A stretch of DNA of 64,000 nucleotides from Bordetella genomosp. 10 (GTDB lineage: Bacteria; Pseudomonadota; Gammaproteobacteria; Burkholderiales; Burkholderiaceae_B), in assembly GCF_002261225.1 (NCBI RefSeq), contig NZ_NEVM01000002.1:1364001-1428000 (forward strand). Reading direction: 5' to 3'. The notes under the pieces were generated by a model. That model ran no database searches and was not told the DNA's origin. It saw only the letters and a list, made by a program, of their open reading frames with translations. Position numbers and translations under genes: made by a program. Shown here piece by piece: positions 16,071-24,480 of this stretch. How positions within the stretch are numbered: the stretch's first letter is position 1; each line of letters begins with the position of its first letter.

Positions 16071-16691
16071 ATGAGCAACATTCTGCTGATCACTTCCAGC
16101 CCGCGCGGAGCGGAAAGCCTGTCCGCCCGTTTCGCCACGGACTTCGCGCGCCGGCTGGGCCAGCGCCACCCCGGCGGCGTCCTGACCGTCCGCGACTTGT
16201 ACGCCCACCCCCTGCCCCACATCGACGAGGCCTATGTCGTCGGGCGCACCCTGCCCTCCGAAGCCCGCACGCCGGCGCAGGCTGAAGCCGTCGCCCAGGC
16301 CGAAACGCTGGTGGCGGAACTGAAAGCCGCGGACATCGTCGTCATCGGCTCGGGCATGATCAATTTCGGGCCGCCGACGCAGTTGAAGGCATGGTTCGAC
16401 AACGTGACCTGGCCGGGCGTCACCTTCCAGTACGAGGACGGCAAGGTCCAGGGGCTGGTCACGGGCAAGAAGGTCTACCTGGTCACGGCGTCCGGCGGCG
16501 TTTTTTCGGACGGGCCGTTTGCCACCGCGGATTTCCAATCGAAGTATCTGAAGCACCTGCTGGGATTCATAGGCTTGACCGATATCGAGCAGGTCCGCGT
16601 GGAAGGCCTCTCCTACGGGCCCGATGCGGCGCAGGCGGCCATCGCCAATGCGGAAACGGCGGTGCAGGCCTTGCTCGCGCAGGCGGCATGA
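16071..16691 (+). CDS. azoR: FMN-dependent NADH azoreductase
   Basis: A 206-residue flavodoxin-fold protein. The FMN phosphate loop is [14 protein letters not shown] near residue 9. The [17 protein letters not shown] motif (about 100-117) and [10 protein letters not shown] (about 143-152) are both typical of AzoR/AcpD. The enzyme reduces azo dyes and quinones by two-electron transfer from NADH and protects against quinone stress. TTGGAG precedes the start. It is divergent from an HxlR-type sensor with a palindrome between them, and its stop directly abuts that of the convergent LysR gene. Confidence 0.9.
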   Translation: MSNILLITSSPRGAESLSARFATDFARRLGQRHPGGVLTVRDLYAHPLPHIDEAYVVGRTLPSEARTPAQAEAVAQAETLVAELKAADIVVIGSGMINFGPPTQLKAWFDNVTWPGVTFQYEDGKVQGLVTGKKVYLVTASGGVFSDGPFATADFQSKYLKHLLGFIGLTDIEQVRVEGLSYGPDAAQAAIANAETAVQALLAQAA

Positions 16692-17552
16692 TCATGGCCC
16701 GACCGCCGTCGCCCTGATGGCCGCGCCCAGCGCGCGCAAGGCCCCGCGGGCCTGCGCATCGGTGGGGCCGGTATGCAGCACGACGTCGCGGGACGGCAGC
16801 GGCGGCAAGCCCAGGCGGGGACCCAGGTCCATGGTTCCCGCCGGCGCCACCCGCCGGCCCAGGGCGGCCACCGCCAGGCCCGCCGAAACCGCGGCGCCTA
16901 TCGTCGACACGCCGCCGCCGACGAACACTTCCGTCCACGGCACGCCGGCCTGCCCCAGCGCGTCCACTGCCATCGCGCGCACGCTGCAGGGTTCGGCCTG
17001 CGTCGCCAGCCGCAAGGGTTGACCGGCGGTCCATTCGAAATCGGGCGCGCCCATCCAGCCGAAGCCTTCTTGCAGCAGCAATTCGCCGTCGAGGCGACGG
17101 CTGTCGTGACGCAGCACGACGGCCGCATCGAGCCGGCCCGCGTCGAATTCATCCAGCACGTCGAGCGACGACGCGATCCGCATTTCCAGGGTCAGCGCGG
17201 GGTCGGCGCGGTTCAGGCCCCGCAGCATGCGCGGCAGCTCCGAGCCGACGACGTGGTGGCTGACGCCCACCACCAGGCGGCGCGGCTTGGCATCTGAGAA
17301 GGCATTGAAGGCCCCCTGGTGCGCCGCCACCAGCGAGCGCGCCGCCGGCAGGAAGGAACCGCCGTCCGCGGAGAGACGCACCAGGCGCGGCGTGCGATCC
17401 AGCAGGCGGCGGCCCAAGGCGGTTTCCAGGCGGCGGATCTTCAAGCTGATGGTCGATTGCGTCGTATCCATCACTTCCGCCGCGCGCGTGAAGCTTTTCA
17501 TGTCCGCCGTCAGGACAAAGGCTTGGACGGCTTCGATATCCAGGGTTTTCAT
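16692..17552 (-). CDS. LysR family transcriptional regulator
   Basis: A 286-residue LysR regulator. The N-terminal helix-turn-helix is FTRAAEVMDTTQSTISLKIRRLETALGRRLLDR, residues about 18-50, and a periplasmic-binding-protein-like effector domain follows. The start at 17552 has AGGAAAG upstream. It diverges from the DUF4865 gene at 17843 across 290 bases that include an A/T-rich imperfect palindrome. LysR next to DUF4865 is a recurring arrangement, so local control is likely. Confidence 0.9.
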   Translation of the reverse strand: MKTLDIEAVQAFVLTADMKSFTRAAEVMDTTQSTISLKIRRLETALGRRLLDRTPRLVRLSADGGSFLPAARSLVAAHQGAFNAFSDAKPRRLVVGVSHHVVGSELPRMLRGLNRADPALTLEMRIASSLDVLDEFDAGRLDAAVVLRHDSRRLDGELLLQEGFGWMGAPDFEWTAGQPLRLATQAEPCSVRAMAVDALGQAGVPWTEVFVGGGVSTIGAAVSAGLAVAALGRRVAPAGTMDLGPRLGLPPLPSRDVVLHTGPTDAQARGALRALGAAIRATAVGP

Positions 17553-17652
17553 CGTGCTTTCCTGCGGGTCGGGGTGGCTTGCGGAGCAAGGAATTCGGCG
17601 GGCGGCCGCCCGTTTCGGCGGCACGGGCGCATCTCAATCATTTTATTTTTAA

Positions 17653-17689
17653 ATCATTGAAATACTGATAAATCGTATTTTCAAATGAT
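17653..17689. promoter_or_regulatory. LysR-type binding-site candidate
   Basis: ATCATTGAAATAC (17653-17665) is mirrored by GTATTTTCAAATGAT (17675-17689). The core AAATAC-N9-GTATTT is perfect and the outer arms match with one-base gaps. It stands in the A/T-rich part of the LysR/DUF4865 gap, about 100 bases from the LysR start. Nothing else recognisable is in this gap. Confidence 0.58.
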
Positions 17690-17842
17690 AGCGCCGCCGA
17701 TACGCTGTCGTCCAGACGAGTGCGACGGGTGCGATTCAAATTTTCGATTCGCCAACCCGGATGGTTTTTCGCCCCTTCGTCCCTTCGCCTTTTCGTATTG
17801 ATGCAGGCCCACCTGCCCTGTCCTATTCCCTGGAACCTGACC

Positions 17843-18424
17843 ATGCTCATCGCCCATTACACCCACCGCCTTCCCGCCGACTACGACCTCAACATCATCC
17901 GCCGCCGCGCCGCGGAGCGCGGCAAGCTTTGGGACGCCACGCCGCGCCTCCATTTCAAGGGTTTCCTGCTTCGTGAAGCCGGCCAGCTCGGCGCCATCGG
18001 CCACAGCTATTCCTCGCTGTATCTCTGGCAGGACGACCAGGGCCTGCGCGATTTCCTCCTGCAGAACAAATACAGGACCGTCACCGACAGCTTCGGCCGC
18101 GCCGACATCGACACCCGCATCGTCCTGGACGCCCGTCGCGGCACAGGCAAGGAGGCGCGTTATGCCCAAACAGAAGAAATCGACATCCCCCTGGACCAGG
18201 ACCTGGGCCAGGCCTATGCCCAGGAACTGGACCACAACCGCGCCGTCGCGGCCCAAACCGGCGTAGTCGCCGCCGCCGTGGGCGTGGACACCACAACCTG
18301 GCGCATCACCCGCATCGCTCTACGCGAATCCCACCAAGAAGACGCCCCCAAGCACGCCGTGACGTACGAGGTCCTGCACCTGGCAAAACCGCTCCTTGAC
18401 CAGCTCCCGACGGCCGGCCAATGA
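17843..18424 (+). CDS. DUF4865 family protein
   Basis: A 193-residue protein beginning MLIAHYTHRLPADYDLNIIRRRAAERG. It contains FKGFLLREAG, SYSSLYLWQDDQGLRDFLL and a variable C terminus. This pattern belongs to DUF4865, a dimeric alpha-beta barrel-like family of unknown function often linked to LysR regulators and monooxygenase-like enzymes. There is no signal peptide or membrane segment. I use the start at 17843 because the upstream 41 codons of open frame do not resemble the family. No enzyme function should be assumed. Confidence 0.76.
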   Translation: MLIAHYTHRLPADYDLNIIRRRAAERGKLWDATPRLHFKGFLLREAGQLGAIGHSYSSLYLWQDDQGLRDFLLQNKYRTVTDSFGRADIDTRIVLDARRGTGKEARYAQTEEIDIPLDQDLGQAYAQELDHNRAVAAQTGVVAAAVGVDTTTWRITRIALRESHQEDAPKHAVTYEVLHLAKPLLDQLPTAGQ

Positions 18425-18581
18425 AGTCGGGCACGCATATCGTCCTTTGGTCGACCCGGTGACAGCAATCCGAACGTCATCGCAATCGCGGAGAAGAGAA
18501 ACGCGATAACGTTGCTGGTGCGAATATTCATCCTCGAATTCGTAAATCCGGCTTTCCGCCAATCAAAAGGGGCTTCCTGGT

Positions 18582-19304
18582 ATGACGCAACGGATCTTGG
18601 CCATAGGAGGCGGAGGATTCCTGATGGAAGAAAACCCTTCTCCCATTGACGCGCTTGTGCGAGACATGACGGGCAAGGCGCGTCCCAAAATATGCTTCAT
18701 CGGAACCGCGAGCGGCGACCTGCCTTTGCAGTTCGCGAAGTTCGATGCCGCTTACGGTTATCTGGGTTGCGAAGCATCGCATCTTGCCTTTTTCCGAGAC
18801 ACCGGCCCGCGTGCAATCCCATTGACGGACATTCGCAGCCGACTGCTGGACCAGGATGCGATTTTCGTGGGAGGCGGAAATACGAAAGCCGCGCTTGGCG
18901 TGTGGAAGGAATGGGGACTGGATAACGTGCTGCGGGAAGCGGGCAACGCCGGCATTCTCCTGGCGGGCATGAGCGCCGGCGCGTTGTGCTGGTTTGAATC
19001 GGGAGTGACGGACTCGTTCTCGCCCAAGTGGTATAGGCCCGTCGATTGCCTGGGTTTCATACCAGGCGGGTGCGCCGTCCACTACAACGGCGATCCCCTG
19101 CGCAGGGAATCGCTACACGCCGCTTGCGCGGCTGGCGGCATCGGACCATCCATCGCGATTGACGATTATGCGGCCGTCTTCTACGCCAATGGAAAACGCG
19201 ACGCCGTCTACGCATGGAAAGGCGGCTCGACCGCTCACCTTGTCGATATGGTGGGCGGCCAGGTCGTGGAAACCGCGCTGCCGGCGGCGCCCATCAGGTC
19301 GTAG
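18582..19304 (+). CDS. Peptidase E-like protein (S51 family)
   Basis: A 240-residue cytoplasmic protein of the S51 dipeptidase E family. The nucleophile elbow is LLAGMSAGALCWF, with Ser near residue 131. Other features are FVGGGNTKAALGVWKEWGLD, ILAIGGGGFLMEENPSPID at the N terminus, and LGFIPGGCAVHYNGDP. Classical peptidase E cleaves Asp-X dipeptides; this longer-loop branch is poorly studied. The stop lies inside the end of the convergent GFA gene (11-base overlap). The G+C content of this gene and its flanks appears lower than that of neighbouring blocks. Confidence 0.83.
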   Translation: MTQRILAIGGGGFLMEENPSPIDALVRDMTGKARPKICFIGTASGDLPLQFAKFDAAYGYLGCEASHLAFFRDTGPRAIPLTDIRSRLLDQDAIFVGGGNTKAALGVWKEWGLDNVLREAGNAGILLAGMSAGALCWFESGVTDSFSPKWYRPVDCLGFIPGGCAVHYNGDPLRRESLHAACAAGGIGPSIAIDDYAAVFYANGKRDAVYAWKGGSTAHLVDMVGGQVVETALPAAPIRS

Positions 19305-19695
19305 CGCCCCCTTCATGCCGGGGAAGCGAATCCGCTATCTCGTGCCACGGCGCCTTCGATCCGACGTAAACATGGCGTTCCGGACGCGCGCCGGGATCGT
19401 CGTCGAGGGCGCCCAGGGCCAGGCCGAAGGTCGTGGGATCCGAGTCGAACTTGGTGAGTAAAGGGGATCCGCACACGGAACAGAAGCCACGGTGCTGCCC
19501 GGGAGAGGATTCATGGAAGCGGACCAACGCCTCTCCGCGCGTCCAGCGGAACTCGGACGCCTTGACCCGGCCTCTCGCGCGAAACGCGGACCCGTGGGCT
19601 TTACGGCACATGCTGCAATGGCAATAAAGCAGGTCCGTCACCGACCCGGCAATTTGAAACGCAACGCCCTGGCATAAGCAACTTCCTCGAAGCAT
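19294..19695 (-). CDS. GFA family (CENP-V/GFA domain) zinc protein
   Basis: A 133-residue protein with the GFA zinc-binding pattern. GSCLCQGVAF is at the N terminus, CHCSMCRKAHGS at about residues 25-36, and FCSVCGSPLL at about 71-80, giving two Cys-rich zinc sites. The family was named for glutathione-dependent formaldehyde activation but most members have no proven activity. I choose the ATG at 19695 because AAGGA lies six bases before it; an in-frame ATG at 19701 overlaps that site. The gene overlaps the tail of the S51 peptidase gene. Confidence 0.84.
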   Translation of the reverse strand: MLRGSCLCQGVAFQIAGSVTDLLYCHCSMCRKAHGSAFRARGRVKASEFRWTRGEALVRFHESSPGQHRGFCSVCGSPLLTKFDSDPTTFGLALGALDDDPGARPERHVYVGSKAPWHEIADSLPRHEGGATT

Positions 19696-20020
19696 CCTCA
19701 TTCCTTTGACGGTCGCAAGAACCGGTTCGGCCCCATCCCCGCGACTCTATCAGCATCGACCGATCGGCCGCTTCCAGAAAAACACCCTGTCCGGCAAGCC
19801 GGACGTTTCACGCGCGCCACAGGCAGCGCAGAATAGATCGATCCGGTTCCCTCAGGGCATGGCTTCGGATAGAATTGCGACCTATTCGCATTTAAGTGCA
19901 TGGGTCGATGAAGCGTGTCAGCGTCCGTTCCGCCTCTTCGCGCTGCCCGCGATCGCGTTGCGCGGCGGGCGGCGGCGAAGCGCATGGGGCGGCGTTATCG
20001 CGCGGACCGAGGGAGCGCGA
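19696..20020. promoter_or_regulatory. Control region of the iron-type sigma factor
   Basis: This 325-base gap lies between the divergent GFA gene and the sigma-factor start. It contains the Fur-box candidate described separately. The rest is open in the sigma-factor frame back to 19706, but that stretch has no domain character and the ribosome site points to 20021. No other element is recognisable. Confidence 0.5.
19874..19892. promoter_or_regulatory. Fur box candidate
   Basis: The 19-mer ATTGCGACCTATTCGCATT matches the palindromic pattern AATGCGAAT-N-ATTCGCATT known for Fur sites in beta- and gammaproteobacteria at 15 of 18 positions, with a perfect right half. It lies 129 bases before the sigma-factor start, where iron-repressed promoters of FecI-type genes are expected. 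Confidence 0.6.
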
Positions 20021-20620
20021 TTGAGCGCGCCTTCCGATGATTCCCGGTCCTGGCTGACGCAGATGTACGCCAGCTTCCGCGCCCCGCTGCTGCGCTTCTT
20101 GCAGCACCGCTTGGGCGATCGGCAGGACGCCGAAGACGCGCTGCAGGAGTCGTTCACCCGCCTGGCCGCCGCCGGACAGTCGACCGCGCTGAGGAATCAA
20201 CGCCCCTACCTGTTCCAGATCGCCGCCAATCTCCTGCGGGACCGCGCCCGGGAACAATTGCGGCAAGGGCCGATGAAGATGGTTTCCTTCGACGATCCCG
20301 AAACGCGTGCCGACGAGGTGCCGGTGGACGCTTCCGCCTGTCCCGTCGCCAGCACGGAACACCGCGAACGTTTGCATCGCCTGGAACAGGCCTTGCAGGA
20401 ACTTCCCGAACGCCAGCGCGAAGCCTTTGTGTTACACCGCTTCGATGGCCTGACACAGGATGAAGTCGCCGACCGCATGGGTATTTCCCGCCGCATGGTA
20501 AGCAAGCACTTGAGCCGCGCCTTCGCCTACTGCGAGGTGCGCGTGCGCTATGCGAGCGCCGACCAGATGGCCAGCCGCCCGCAAGACGACGCGCAGGACG
20601 AACCGGAGGATGGGGCATGA
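20021..20620 (+). CDS. ECF sigma factor, FecI-like
   Basis: A 199-residue RNA polymerase sigma factor of the extracytoplasmic-function type. Region 2 is LTQMYASFRAPLLRFLQHRLGDRQDAEDALQESFTRL and region 4 is LPERQREAFVLHRFDGLTQDEVADRMGISRRMVSKHLSRAF. I choose the TTG at 20021 because GGGAG sits six bases upstream and the protein then has normal family length. The frame extends to 19706, but that would place the Fur box inside the coding region. It is followed by a FecR-type regulator and a TonB-dependent receptor with a signalling domain, the standard cell-surface signalling trio. The receptor relays ligand binding to FecR, which releases the sigma factor to transcribe the receptor gene. Confidence 0.86.
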   Translation: MSAPSDDSRSWLTQMYASFRAPLLRFLQHRLGDRQDAEDALQESFTRLAAAGQSTALRNQRPYLFQIAANLLRDRAREQLRQGPMKMVSFDDPETRADEVPVDASACPVASTEHRERLHRLEQALQELPERQREAFVLHRFDGLTQDEVADRMGISRRMVSKHLSRAFAYCEVRVRYASADQMASRPQDDAQDEPEDGA

Positions 20621-20690
20621 ACGCGCCGGGCCGCTTCAAGCGCGCATCTTTCTCCGGGAAGCGATCGCGCGGCGACAGGAGGGTGCCTCA

Positions 20691-21821
20691 GTGACCCAGG
20701 CCGACGACGATACGCTGGCCCTGCACGAGGCCGCCGCCGAATGGTACCTGCGCCGGCAGGACGCGAACTGGAGCGACGCCGACGAGACGGCGTTCGATGC
20801 CTGGCTGCGGGCCGATCCCCGCCATGGCGACGCGTTGCGCGCATTGTCCCGGACGTGGCTGGATTTCTCCGACGTCGCGCGCCCGCCCCTGGCGCTCGAC
20901 GCCGCGGCGCAAGGCTCGGCCGCTGCCCAGGCGCGGGACGCGGGCGCCAGCCCCAATGAAGGCGCCGCCACGGCATGGCGGACCGCAAGCCCCTCCACGA
21001 CGCGACCGCCGCAAGCCCCCGCCTCCCATACCCGCCCGTTGCCGCCACGCCATGCCAGGCCCCGGACACGACAGCCCTGGTATTCGCTTCGGTCCGGCTC
21101 GCCCCGGCTGGCCGCCGCCTGTCTGCTGCTCGCCGCGGGCGGCTGGTTCGCCTACGACAATTTCCCGACATATCGGCTGGACGTCGCGACCGCCCACGGC
21201 GAGACGCGCACCCTGGACCTTCCCGACGGATCGCGCATCGCCGTCAATATGGATACGCGCTTGAGCGTGCGGCTTTATCCGCGCCGCCGCGAGGTCCAGC
21301 TCCACCAGGGCGAAGCCTGGTTCCAGGTCGCCCATGCGCCCCAGCATCCCTTCGTCGTCGCATCGGGCGAAAACGAAGTGCGGGTGACCGGCACGGTCTT
21401 CGACGTGCGCAACCTGCCCGCCCGCACCACCGTCCAGGTCCGCGAGGGCCGCGTGGAAGTCCGGGGCCCGCGCGACTGCGGCGAACCGGCGGTGCTGACC
21501 GCCAGCCAGGCGATCAACATGGGCAGCAATTGCGCCCGCACGCCGGTCTATAGCGTCACGACGGATATGGTCGGCGATTGGCGCGAAGGCCAATTGATCT
21601 TCCGCCGCACGCCGCTGGAAGACGTGGCGCTGGACCTGGCGCGCTACCTCGGCAAGCCGGTGCGCATCGCCGATGCGCGCACGCGCGCCCTGCCCGTGTC
21701 GGGTTTCGCCGCGACCGTGCGGCCGCAGGCCTTCCTCGAATCCTTGCCGGACCTGTTGCCGGTGCGCGTGGCGCGGGATGCCGACGGCGGCTACCGGATC
21801 GACCCGGCCGCCCGGCCCTGA
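20691..21821 (+). CDS. FecR domain anti-sigma/signal-relay protein
   Basis: A 376-residue inner-membrane protein. An N-terminal anti-sigma region (ALHEAAAEWYLRRQDANWSDADETAFDAWLRADPRH, the FecR N-terminal domain) is followed by a Pro/Arg-rich linker. One membrane segment comes next (AAACLLLAAGGWFAYDNF, about residues 143-160). The periplasmic FecR domain carries TLDLPDGSRIAVNMDTRLSVRLYPRRREVQLHQGEAWFQVA. I choose the GTG at 20691, which has AGGAGGG about eight bases upstream and gives a protein that begins at the domain. A longer frame with ATG at 20613 overlaps the sigma-factor end but lacks spacing for a ribosome site. It links the receptor to the sigma factor. Confidence 0.87.
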   Translation: MTQADDDTLALHEAAAEWYLRRQDANWSDADETAFDAWLRADPRHGDALRALSRTWLDFSDVARPPLALDAAAQGSAAAQARDAGASPNEGAATAWRTASPSTTRPPQAPASHTRPLPPRHARPRTRQPWYSLRSGSPRLAAACLLLAAGGWFAYDNFPTYRLDVATAHGETRTLDLPDGSRIAVNMDTRLSVRLYPRRREVQLHQGEAWFQVAHAPQHPFVVASGENEVRVTGTVFDVRNLPARTTVQVREGRVEVRGPRDCGEPAVLTASQAINMGSNCARTPVYSVTTDMVGDWREGQLIFRRTPLEDVALDLARYLGKPVRIADARTRALPVSGFAATVRPQAFLESLPDLLPVRVARDADGGYRIDPAARP

Positions 21822-21860
21822 ATCCTGAGTCTCGAGTCCTGAGTCCTGAGTCCTGAATCC
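21817..21860. repeat. Heptanucleotide tandem repeat between fecR-like and receptor genes
   Basis: Imperfect tandem copies of CCTGAGT run through the FecR stop codon and on for about 40 bases, with CCTGAAT variants at both ends and one CTCGAGT copy. Three central copies are exact. The tract is non-coding apart from the stop codon itself. It may be a slippage-prone leader element or a simple expansion. Confidence 0.75.
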
Positions 21861-21981
21861 CGAAGCGAACGGCCGTTACAAATTAATTTCCCGGACAAGG
21901 TTCTCACTTCTCCTGCGAATGCGTCTCACGTAGATATCCGCGCAGATCCGCGCACAGACACACTCCTGGAGAACCTAGGCA

Positions 21982-24441
21982 ATGAACCCCGGACTTCCGC
22001 CGCGCCGTCGCGGCCCCCTGGCCGCCCTGTCCCTGCGCGCCGCCTGGCGCCCGCGGCCGACCGCCCTCGCCCTGGCCGTCGCCGGCGCGGTCGCCGCCGC
22101 CGCGCCCGCGGCCTACGCGCAACAGGAAGCCCGCGTCAGCTTCAACATCGCGTCCCAACCCTTGTATAGCGCCCTGCGCGCTTTCTCCGCGCAGGCGCAC
22201 CAGCAAGTGTTGTTCGACGAAAGCACGGTGGCGAATCGCAGCGCGCCGCCGGTCCAAGGCTTGATGTCGCCGCGCCAGGCCTTGGATCAACTGCTGGCGG
22301 GCTCCGGCATCCAGGTCGTCGCCACCCGCGCCGGCGCCTATACCCTGAAGGGCCCCGCCGCCGGCGCCCAGGACGCCACGCAGCTTCCCACGGTGCACGT
22401 GACCGCCTCCGACCAGACCGGCACCGGTCCCGTCATCGGCTATGTCGCCGAGCGCAGCGTATCGGGAACCAAGTCCGACACGCCGCTGATCAAGACGCCG
22501 CAAGCCATCTCCGTGGTGACGCGCGACCAGATGACGACGCAGAACGTGCAAAGCGTGGCGCAAGCCCTGCGCTACACCTCGGGCGTCACGCCCGAACAGC
22601 GCGGCACCAATACCGACTCGCTCGAATACCTGTACGCGCGCGGTTTCCAGGTCGAGCAATATTGGAACGGCCTGCGCCTGCCCGGCTCCGCCGCGGGCTA
22701 CAACGTCACCAGCTTCGATCCCTACATGCTGGAGCGCGTGGAGGTGCTGCACGGTCCCTCGTCGGTGCTTTACGGCCAGGGCTCCCCTGGCGGCATGGTC
22801 AACCTGGTGGGCAAGGCGCCCACCGACGAGCCCCTGCACGAGATCGGCATCCAGACCGGCAGCTACGGCCGCACCCAGGTGTTCGGCGATTTCAGCGGCG
22901 CGCTGAACAAGGACGGCACCCTGCTCTATCGCCTGACGGCCGACGGCTTCGAGACGGGCACGCAGACCAACTACAACCGCCTCGAACGCTACGCCGTCGC
23001 GCCCTCCATCATGTGGCGCCCCAACGGCGACACCAAGCTGACGGTGTACGCCTATTACCAGGCCGATCCCAAGGCCGGCGGCTACAACTTCGTGCCCGCC
23101 GTGGGCACCGCGACCGACGGCGTGGTCAAGCTGCCGCGCCGCCTGGACGTCGGCGAGCCGGACTTCGACAGCTTCCGCAAGACGCAGGAGTCGATCGGCT
23201 ATTCGTTCGAGCATCGTTTCAACGACACATGGTCGGTGAAGCAGAACTATCGTTTCCTGCACAACAGCGAATCGATCCGCTACCTGAGCTATTCCAGCCT
23301 GTCGTCCGACGGCCGCACCCTGCTGCGCACGCCTTACTGGAACAGCGGCCAGATCAACACCCATACCCTCGACAACCAGTTGATCGCGCGCTTCGGCACC
23401 GGTCCGCTGACGCACCAGGTGACGCTGGGCGCCGACTACCAACACACGCAGTACGACCACGATTTCAAGGGCAACCTGGCGGGCGGGCCGTCGCTGGACC
23501 CGAACAATCCCGTCTACGGACAAACCGTGCCGGACGCCAATTTCCAGTTCGCGACGGCCGGCGACCAGACCTTGCGCCAGTTCGGCCTGTACGCGCAGGA
23601 CCAGATCGACGTCGGCAACTGGAGCCTGCTGGGCGGCATCCGCGAGGACTGGGCGCACGAGTCGTTCGACCCCTACAAGGCCGGCACCGCCAGCACCGAG
23701 CAATCGGACCGGGCGTTCACGTGGCGGCTGGGCGGCGTCTACAAGTTCGATAACGGCATCGCGCCGTACGCCAGCTATTCGAAGTCGTTCGCGCCGCAGA
23801 TCGGCACGGATTACTCGGGCACGCCGTTCCAGCCCACCAAGGGCAAGCAGTACGAAGTCGGCGTGAAGTACCAGCCGCCGGGCTACAACAGCTTCGTCAC
23901 GGTGGCGGCCTTTCACCTGACGCAGGAAAACGTCACAACCACCGATCCGGACCACACCAGCTTCAGCGTCCAGACCGGCGAAGTGCGTTCGCGCGGCTTC
24001 GAGGTGGAAGGCCACGCCAGCTTGAGCAACAACCTCCAGTTGATCGCCTCGTACACCTACACCGACCTGCTGAACACGCGCAGCAACAGCAGCAATCTCG
24101 ATCGCGTGCCGGTGGGGATTCCGCGCAACGCCGCCAGCCTGTGGGCGGACTACACCATCCCGTCGAGCGCGCTGGCCGGCCTGCAGGTGGGCGCCGGCGT
24201 GCGCTACATCGGCAATACCTGGGGCGACGCCACCAACGACCTGAAGCTGCCTTCGGTCACGCTGGTCGACGTCGCGCTGCACTACGATCTGGGACGCAAT
24301 TTCGACAGCATGCGCGGCTGGACGGCGTCGCTGACCGCCAGCAACCTGTTCGATCGCGACTACCTGTCCTATTGCTCCGGCGGCCTCTGCACCTGGGGCG
24401 CCGGCCGCGTGATCCTCGCGGGCCTGAAGTACAAGTGGTAA
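21982..24441 (+). CDS. TonB-dependent siderophore receptor with STN signalling domain
   Basis: An 819-residue outer-membrane receptor. A signal peptide (about 1-46, ending AYA) precedes a secretin/TonB N-terminal signalling domain (about 50-125: FNIASQPLYSALRAFSAQAHQQVLFDE, LAGSGIQVV). The plug follows from about 150, with TPQAISVVTRDQM, LEYLYARGFQVEQYWNGLRLPG, VEVLHGPSSVLYGQGSPGGMVNLVGKAP. A 22-strand-type barrel ends in GLKYKW. The STN domain is the one that talks to FecR, which fits the preceding sigma and FecR genes. The layout resembles ferric hydroxamate or pyoverdine-type receptors (FoxA/FpvA), but the ligand cannot be read from sequence. Confidence 0.92.
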   Translation: MNPGLPPRRRGPLAALSLRAAWRPRPTALALAVAGAVAAAAPAAYAQQEARVSFNIASQPLYSALRAFSAQAHQQVLFDESTVANRSAPPVQGLMSPRQALDQLLAGSGIQVVATRAGAYTLKGPAAGAQDATQLPTVHVTASDQTGTGPVIGYVAERSVSGTKSDTPLIKTPQAISVVTRDQMTTQNVQSVAQALRYTSGVTPEQRGTNTDSLEYLYARGFQVEQYWNGLRLPGSAAGYNVTSFDPYMLERVEVLHGPSSVLYGQGSPGGMVNLVGKAPTDEPLHEIGIQTGSYGRTQVFGDFSGALNKDGTLLYRLTADGFETGTQTNYNRLERYAVAPSIMWRPNGDTKLTVYAYYQADPKAGGYNFVPAVGTATDGVVKLPRRLDVGEPDFDSFRKTQESIGYSFEHRFNDTWSVKQNYRFLHNSESIRYLSYSSLSSDGRTLLRTPYWNSGQINTHTLDNQLIARFGTGPLTHQVTLGADYQHTQYDHDFKGNLAGGPSLDPNNPVYGQTVPDANFQFATAGDQTLRQFGLYAQDQIDVGNWSLLGGIREDWAHESFDPYKAGTASTEQSDRAFTWRLGGVYKFDNGIAPYASYSKSFAPQIGTDYSGTPFQPTKGKQYEVGVKYQPPGYNSFVTVAAFHLTQENVTTTDPDHTSFSVQTGEVRSRGFEVEGHASLSNNLQLIASYTYTDLLNTRSNSSNLDRVPVGIPRNAASLWADYTIPSSALAGLQVGAGVRYIGNTWGDATNDLKLPSVTLVDVALHYDLGRNFDSMRGWTASLTASNLFDRDYLSYCSGGLCTWGAGRVILAGLKYKW

Positions 24442-24446
24442 GCCCA

Positions 24447-24472
24447 CCGGCGGCGGCCGCTGCCGCCGCCGG
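24447..24472. terminator. GC hairpin between convergent receptor and GntR genes
   Basis: Perfect 11-base arms CCGGCGGCGGC and GCCGCCGCCGG flank the loop CGCT, five bases after the receptor stop and eight before the GntR stop. No T-run follows on either strand, so it may act as a bidirectional weak terminator or 3' end stabiliser. Confidence 0.55.
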
Positions 24473-24480
24473 GCCCGCCC

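Noticed and set aside
21912..21930. A second possible Fur box before the TonB receptor
   Set aside because: Only about 12 of 18 positions fit the Fur pattern, and a sigma-factor-dependent promoter is expected there. Too weak to list.
21904..24447. An 847-codon open frame on the minus strand opposite the TonB receptor
   Set aside because: It mirrors the receptor gene and has no recognisable motif. High G+C removes stops from the antisense frame. The plus strand has signal peptide, plug and barrel.
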